This document shows positions 6,169 to 9,488 of a DNA stretch of 9,488 nucleotides, piece by piece. The translations under genes and the position numbers were made by a program. How positions within the stretch are numbered: the first letter of the stretch is position 1; the number at the start of each line of letters is the position of its first letter. The notes beneath the pieces were generated by a model, which made no database searches, was not told the origin of the DNA, and worked only from the letters and a program-made list of their open reading frames with translations. The DNA is from Planctomycetes bacterium SM23_32 (lineage in GTDB: Bacteria > Planctomycetota > Brocadiia > SM23-32), in the NCBI GenBank assembly GCA_001303885.1, contig LJUE01000059.1, positions 1 through 9,488 of the forward strand. The letters are read 5' to 3'.

Positions 6169-7172
6169 GGTTCGCCTTCCGGTTCGGCGGCAACGGCGCC
6201 GGGCAGGTCCATCTCCCGCACCTCGCCGCGCCAGGGCGCAGGGGCGTTCCGGTGGATGTGGGCCAGTTCGCGCTCGGCCCATTCGGCCTCGGGCGTGTCC
6301 GGGAACTGCCGGCGCAGATCCTCCAGGTAGCTGACGGCGGCCCAGGGCTTGCGCTCCACGTCAATGTAGTAGCAGGCTATCTGCCAGTTCAGCGCTGCCC
6401 GCTCGCGCCGCGCCTGCTCGACCTTCTCACGGGCCGCTGAGACGTAGGCGTCGCCGGGATAGCGGTCCATGAAGTCGCGGAAATGCCGTTCGGCCAGCTC
6501 GACACGCTCCAGCCCCAGCCCCAGCCACGTGGCCAGCCGCCACTCGCATTCGGCCGCCCGGTACCAACAGTAGGAACCGTGCTCGCTGCCCGGGAAGAGG
6601 CTGATGAAGGCCAGGTACTCCGCCTCAGCGTCCAGGAAACGCTGCGCCTCGAAGAGCACGTCCGCCTTCGCCTTCTGGGCCTCGGCGGCCTCCTGCCGGT
6701 CAGGGGCGGTGTCCATGAGCCGCTCGTGGAGCTCCATGGAGGCCTCCACGTCCCGCTCCGCCTCCAGGCGCGCGGCTGTGAACTGGAGCGGCCGCACGCG
6801 GGGCGCAAACTCGCTGTGCGGATAGCCGACGCGCAGGAGCTCAAGCTCCTCGAAGGCCTCCTTCGCCCGGCCGCAGGCCAGCAGGCCCCGCGCGATGACG
6901 AAACGCGTCTCCGGCACCCACTCGGCGGCGGGATGCTCGGCAATCAGCAGGCGCAGCTCCACCACGCCCCCGGCCCACTGCCCCGCGCCGATGAGGGCCA
7001 TGGCGTGCTCCCGGCGCGCTTCCACACTCGCCGTCGAGACCTCGTCCAGGTCCACCTCGCCGGTCTCCGGCATCCACACCTCGATGCCGAACACCGCCGG
7101 AGCCAGCAGGCCCGCCAGCAGCAGCGCCAGCAGCGCAGCCGGGCGGCTCAAGGACTGAGGTCGTGGAGACAT
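6165..7172 (-). CDS. BamD-like outer membrane protein assembly factor (TPR protein)
   Basis: A 335-aa exported protein built of TPR-like helical pairs, like BamD/YfiO of the beta-barrel assembly (BAM) complex, where BamD contacts BamA and substrate barrels in the periplasm. A signal peptide covers about residues 1-29 (hydrophobic 11-28, ending APAVFG). Helical repeats run from about 52 to 305. The C-terminal section ERHFRDFMDRYPGDAYVSAA (228-247), followed by AALNWQIACYYIDVERKPWAAV (259-280 region) and RRQFPDTPEAEWAERELAHI (287-306), is the most BamD-like. Unlike classical BamD there is no lipobox cysteine after the signal sequence, so lipid anchoring is not predicted. ATG at 7172 follows GAAGGA by 6 nt. 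It is the first gene of the proposed bamD-lptE-ftsH operon and overlaps lptE by 4 bp. It could be another envelope TPR scaffold, but its place next to lptE supports an outer-membrane assembly role. Confidence 0.82.
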   Translation of the reverse strand: MSPRPQSLSRPAALLALLLAGLLAPAVFGIEVWMPETGEVDLDEVSTASVEARREHAMALIGAGQWAGGVVELRLLIAEHPAAEWVPETRFVIARGLLACGRAKEAFEELELLRVGYPHSEFAPRVRPLQFTAARLEAERDVEASMELHERLMDTAPDRQEAAEAQKAKADVLFEAQRFLDAEAEYLAFISLFPGSEHGSYCWYRAAECEWRLATWLGLGLERVELAERHFRDFMDRYPGDAYVSAAREKVEQARRERAALNWQIACYYIDVERKPWAAVSYLEDLRRQFPDTPEAEWAERELAHIHRNAPAPWRGEVREMDLPGAVAAEPEGEP

Positions 7173-7211
7173 GGCGCGTCCTTCGTTGCCGGTCCTCCGG
7201 GATCGGCGGCC

Positions 7212-7242
7212 ATTGTAACAGAAGGGGAGGCGGGTTCCGCAA
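7212..7242 (-). promoter_or_regulatory. Candidate promoter of the bamD-lptE-ftsH operon
   Basis: In the 95-bp gap before the bamD-like gene the minus strand reads TTGCGG (complement 7237-7242), 19 bp, then TACAAT (complement 7212-7217, one mismatch to TATAAT). The predicted start near 7205 gives a leader of about 32 nt. The spacer is longer than the ideal 17 bp, so the -10 box carries most of the weight. The rest of the gap shows no convincing terminator for the upstream DUF1854 gene. Confidence 0.4.
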
Positions 7243-7267
7243 CTGCCACGGCGGGCGATGCTCCGGC

Positions 7268-7816
7268 TCAGACGAACAGCTCGATCAGGTTCTGGCTGTC
7301 GGCATCAAGCTCCCGGTAGTCGGGTATCAGGTAGCCGTTGCCTTCGGCGTCGCGCACGTAGATGCGCCCTGCGGGCAGGCGATGGGCGTCGTGACTGCTC
7401 TTGAGCGCCAGGCGGCGCGGGCCGCGGTCGGTCTCCACCTCCCAGATGGGTATCTGGAATTCGCGGTAGATGGCGTTCACGCGCGTGATGGTGGGCACGA
7501 AGTGCTGCTTGCCCAGCTCGTCCCGCAGGGCGCGGCGGGACGGCTCGGCCAGGTCCGCCAGGTCCTCCAGCATGCCGAACTCCTCGCCTTCGGCGTCGCG
7601 CAGGATGAGAAAGCGCTCGGGTTCGGTCACGGGGAAACAGGGCGCGACCCTCACCCCCTCTTTGCGGCCGCACTCGGCGCAGACCACCACGAGCCCTTCG
7701 GCCAGCGTCTGCTCGACGGTGACCCCCCGAGGGTCCAGCACGGTGAGGGCCTCCATCAGGTCGAATGTCCCCCCGCCCGGTGGGCCCCGGCGGCTGTCAC
7801 GTGGGGTTTTCGACAT
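7268..7816 (-). CDS. DUF1854 domain-containing protein
   Basis: A 182-aa soluble protein without signal peptide or membrane segment, of unknown biochemical function. The family pattern is clear: CFPVTEPERFLILRDAEGEE (60-79), FGMLEDLADL (80-89), ELGKQHFVPTITRVN (100-114), WEVETDRGPRRLALK (125-139), then GRIYVRDAEGNGYLIPDYRELD (150-171). The first 20 residues are basic and Gly/Pro-rich and look unstructured. Three cysteines (C46, C49 in CAEC, and C60) lie near the N-terminus. DUF1854 genes often sit beside an ABC exporter half-transporter, and database names link such pairs with cyanophycin metabolism in some Proteobacteria. Here too it directly follows an ABC exporter, 18 bp away, but no cyanophycin gene is visible. 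The start ATG has GGAGG 5 nt upstream. A role as accessory or regulatory partner of the exporter is inferred from context. Confidence 0.87.
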   Translation of the reverse strand: MSKTPRDSRRGPPGGGTFDLMEALTVLDPRGVTVEQTLAEGLVVVCAECGRKEGVRVAPCFPVTEPERFLILRDAEGEEFGMLEDLADLAEPSRRALRDELGKQHFVPTITRVNAIYREFQIPIWEVETDRGPRRLALKSSHDAHRLPAGRIYVRDAEGNGYLIPDYRELDADSQNLIELFV

Positions 7817-7834
7817 GCTGCCTCCCCGGTCGGG

Positions 7835-9488
7835 TCATTCCTGCCACGCGGTGATCTTCGAAAGCTCGGTCTGCTTGCGGCACAGGTTGGCGTAGACGCC
7901 GTCCAGCGCCATCAGCTCGTCGTGGGTGCCGCTCTCCACCAGGCGCCCGCGCTCGAGCACCAGGAGGCGGTCGGCGAACTTGAGGGTGGAGAGCCGGTGG
8001 GCGATGGCGAACGTTGTGCGGCCACTGATGAGGCGCCTGAGGGCCTGCTGGATCTTCTCCTCGGTCTCGGTGTCCACGCTGGAGGTGGCTTCGTCGAGGA
8101 TGAGTATGCGGGGGTCCTTCAGGATGGCGCGCGCGATGGCGACGCGCTGCCGCTCGCCTCCGCTCACGCGCATGCCGCGTTCGCCCACCAGGGTGTCGTA
8201 CTTCTCCGGGAAGTTCAGGATGAACTCGTGGGCGTTAGCGGCCTTGGAGGCGGCGATGACCTCCTTCTGGGTCGCGCCCGGCTTGCTGTAGGCGATGTTC
8301 TCGGCCACGGTGCCACTGAACAGGAAGGGCTCCTGCGAGACGATGCCGATCTGGCGCCTGAGGGTCTCCACCTTCACCTGGCTCAGGTCCTGCCCGTCAA
8401 TGAGCACCTGCCCCTCGTCGGTCTTGTAGAAGTGGCAGACCAGGTTGATGAGCGTCGTCTTGCCGGCCCCCGAGTGGCCGACCAGGCCGATCATCTCGCC
8501 CGGCTCGACCACGAAGTTGATGCCCTTCAGCACGGGCTCTTCGGGGTCGTAGCCGAACGTGACGTCGCGGAACTCCACCCGCCCCCCGATGGGCGGCATC
8601 ACGACGGCACGCGCGTCGGTGTCCAGCTCGGGTTCGCTGTCCAGCACGTCGAAGACCCGCTCGGCGGAGGTGGCGGCCCGTTCGAACTCCGGCAGCATCC
8701 GGGCCAGGTCCAGCACCGGCCGGTAGAGCATCCACATGTAGGCGACGAAGGCGAGGATGCCGCCCACGCTGAGCGTGCCGCGCATAACCATCAGGCCCCC
8801 GACGACCAGCACGATGAGACTGCCCAGCTGGGTGGAGACGCCGAGGACGGGCTCCAGGATGGCGCGCACCTTCACCGCTTTCATCTCCTGGGCGAAGATG
8901 CTGTCCATCACGTTGCTGAAGCGGCCCGTCTCGCGCTTGCTCTGGGCAAAGGCCTTCACGACGCGGATGCCCGGTATGACGTCGGCCAGGTAGGCGCTCA
9001 TCGCCGCGTACCGCCGCCACAGCATGTGGTAGAGCCGGTGGAACTTGCGCCGCGCCACCTCGCTCGCGCCCACCAGCAGCGGCAAGGGCAGCAGCGAAAG
9101 CAGCGCCAGCCGCCAATTCAGGACGCCCATCACGACGATGATGCCCGCTATCACCAGCACGTCGCGCACGGCCATGACCACGCGCGAGCTGATGAACTGC
9201 TGGATGCGCGCCACGTCCCGCGTGATGCGCGACATCGCTCGGCCTGTCTCCTCCCGGTGGTAGAAGGACAGGCTCAGCCGCATCATGTGCCCGAAGACCG
9301 TGTTGCTCAGGTCCAGCACAATGCGCATGCCCAGCAGCGTCATCACGTACTGGCGCAGCCCGCCCACGAGCGCAGGCGCGGTGAACAGGATCAGGAAGAC
9401 GCCGCCCAGCAGCAGAAGGAGCTGCAGCGAGGCGGGCTCAGCGAACCGGTACCAGAAGCTCTCGGCCGGCGCCTGGCCGCCCGGCCCC
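7835..9488 (-). CDS. ABC exporter half-transporter, fused permease and ATPase (5' end cut by window edge)
   Basis: An MsbA-like type IV exporter half-unit (one TM domain plus one nucleotide-binding domain), expected to work as a homodimer or heterodimer in the inner membrane. 550 residues are visible and the frame is open to the right edge. TM1 and the true start are missing; TM2 appears at about 21-40 of the visible part, TM3/4 near 103-140 and TM5/6 near 215-257. The ATPase is intact: Walker A GHSGAGKT (337-344), Q-loop IVSQEPFLFSGT (382-393), signature VSGGERQR (441-448), Walker B ILILDEATSSVD (461-472) and switch histidine AHRLSTL (H497). The signature reads VSGGE rather than the common LSGGQ, a variant seen in active exporters. 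A GTG at 9367 is internal to this domain and not the start. The substrate (lipid, peptide or drug) cannot be deduced. The DUF1854 gene follows by 18 bp. Confidence 0.95.
   Translation of the reverse strand, partial: GPGGQAPAESFWYRFAEPASLQLLLLLGGVFLILFTAPALVGGLRQYVMTLLGMRIVLDLSNTVFGHMMRLSLSFYHREETGRAMSRITRDVARIQQFISSRVVMAVRDVLVIAGIIVVMGVLNWRLALLSLLPLPLLVGASEVARRKFHRLYHMLWRRYAAMSAYLADVIPGIRVVKAFAQSKRETGRFSNVMDSIFAQEMKAVKVRAILEPVLGVSTQLGSLIVLVVGGLMVMRGTLSVGGILAFVAYMWMLYRPVLDLARMLPEFERAATSAERVFDVLDSEPELDTDARAVVMPPIGGRVEFRDVTFGYDPEEPVLKGINFVVEPGEMIGLVGHSGAGKTTLINLVCHFYKTDEGQVLIDGQDLSQVKVETLRRQIGIVSQEPFLFSGTVAENIAYSKPGATQKEVIAASKAANAHEFILNFPEKYDTLVGERGMRVSGGERQRVAIARAILKDPRILILDEATSSVDTETEEKIQQALRRLISGRTTFAIAHRLSTLKFADRLLVLERGRLVESGTHDELMALDGVYANLCRKQTELSKITAWQE

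Noticed and set aside
6169..6282. Upstream extension of lptE to 199 codons
   Set aside because: It would overlap bamD by over 100 bp and bury the signal peptide and lipobox. The ATG at 6168 has a good ribosome binding site and an ATGA junction.
6509..6530. Short tandem AGCCCC repeat in the bamD-like gene
   Set aside because: Only about two to three units. It encodes a LGLGLE stretch inside a TPR helix and fits ordinary coding sequence.
9365..9367. GTG as the start of the ABC exporter
   Set aside because: The frame continues in-phase to the window edge with a hydrophobic segment that matches TM2, so the real start lies outside.
1..9488. Mobile elements, CRISPR, tRNA or rRNA, or signs of recent transfer
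   Set aside because: No transposase, integrase, spaced direct repeats or cloverleaf was seen, and base composition and gene style are uniform throughout.

Overview
This is a GC-rich, densely coded window of a chromosome from a diderm (Gram-negative-type) bacterium. Eight protein genes fill almost all of it, and no rRNA, tRNA, CRISPR array, insertion sequence or phage gene is visible. LptE-like and BamD-like proteins imply an outer membrane with lipopolysaccharide. Together with a Gfo/Idh/MocA oxidoreductase, a TIM-barrel sugar isomerase, an Eis-like acetyltransferase and a DUF1854 protein, they suggest an uncultured Planctomycetota/PVC-type or similar environmental lineage. That placement is inference from gene families and base composition only.

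Layout. Positions 1-1772 (minus strand) hold a two-gene carbohydrate operon: a TIM-barrel sugar-phosphate isomerase/epimerase-like protein, then, 20 bp downstream, an NAD(P)-dependent Gfo/Idh/MocA oxidoreductase cut by the left edge. A 208-bp divergent intergenic region (1773-1980) contains back-to-back sigma70-like promoters. It separates this operon from a plus-strand gene (1981-3096) for an Eis-like GNAT acetyltransferase with an SCP2-like C-terminal domain. That gene converges, with only 25 bp between stop codons, on a long minus-strand block that runs to the right edge.

Read in its direction of transcription (right to left), the block starts with an ABC exporter half-transporter (N-terminus cut by the right edge) and a DUF1854 protein 18 bp behind it. 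After a 95-bp gap with a candidate promoter come a BamD-like TPR protein, LptE (overlapping it by ATGA), the membrane protease FtsH (34 bp later) and a YkgJ-type cysteine-cluster protein (43 bp later). The bamD-lptE-ftsH part reads as an envelope biogenesis and quality-control unit: outer-membrane protein insertion, LPS delivery, and the protease that in Enterobacteria sets LPS synthesis.

Nothing here is an obviously new defence or mobile system. The points most worth a second look are the DUF1854-ABC exporter pair, the envelope operon with a BamD that has no lipobox cysteine, the shared divergent promoter dyad, and the Eis-like enzyme that keeps a C-terminal phenylalanine.
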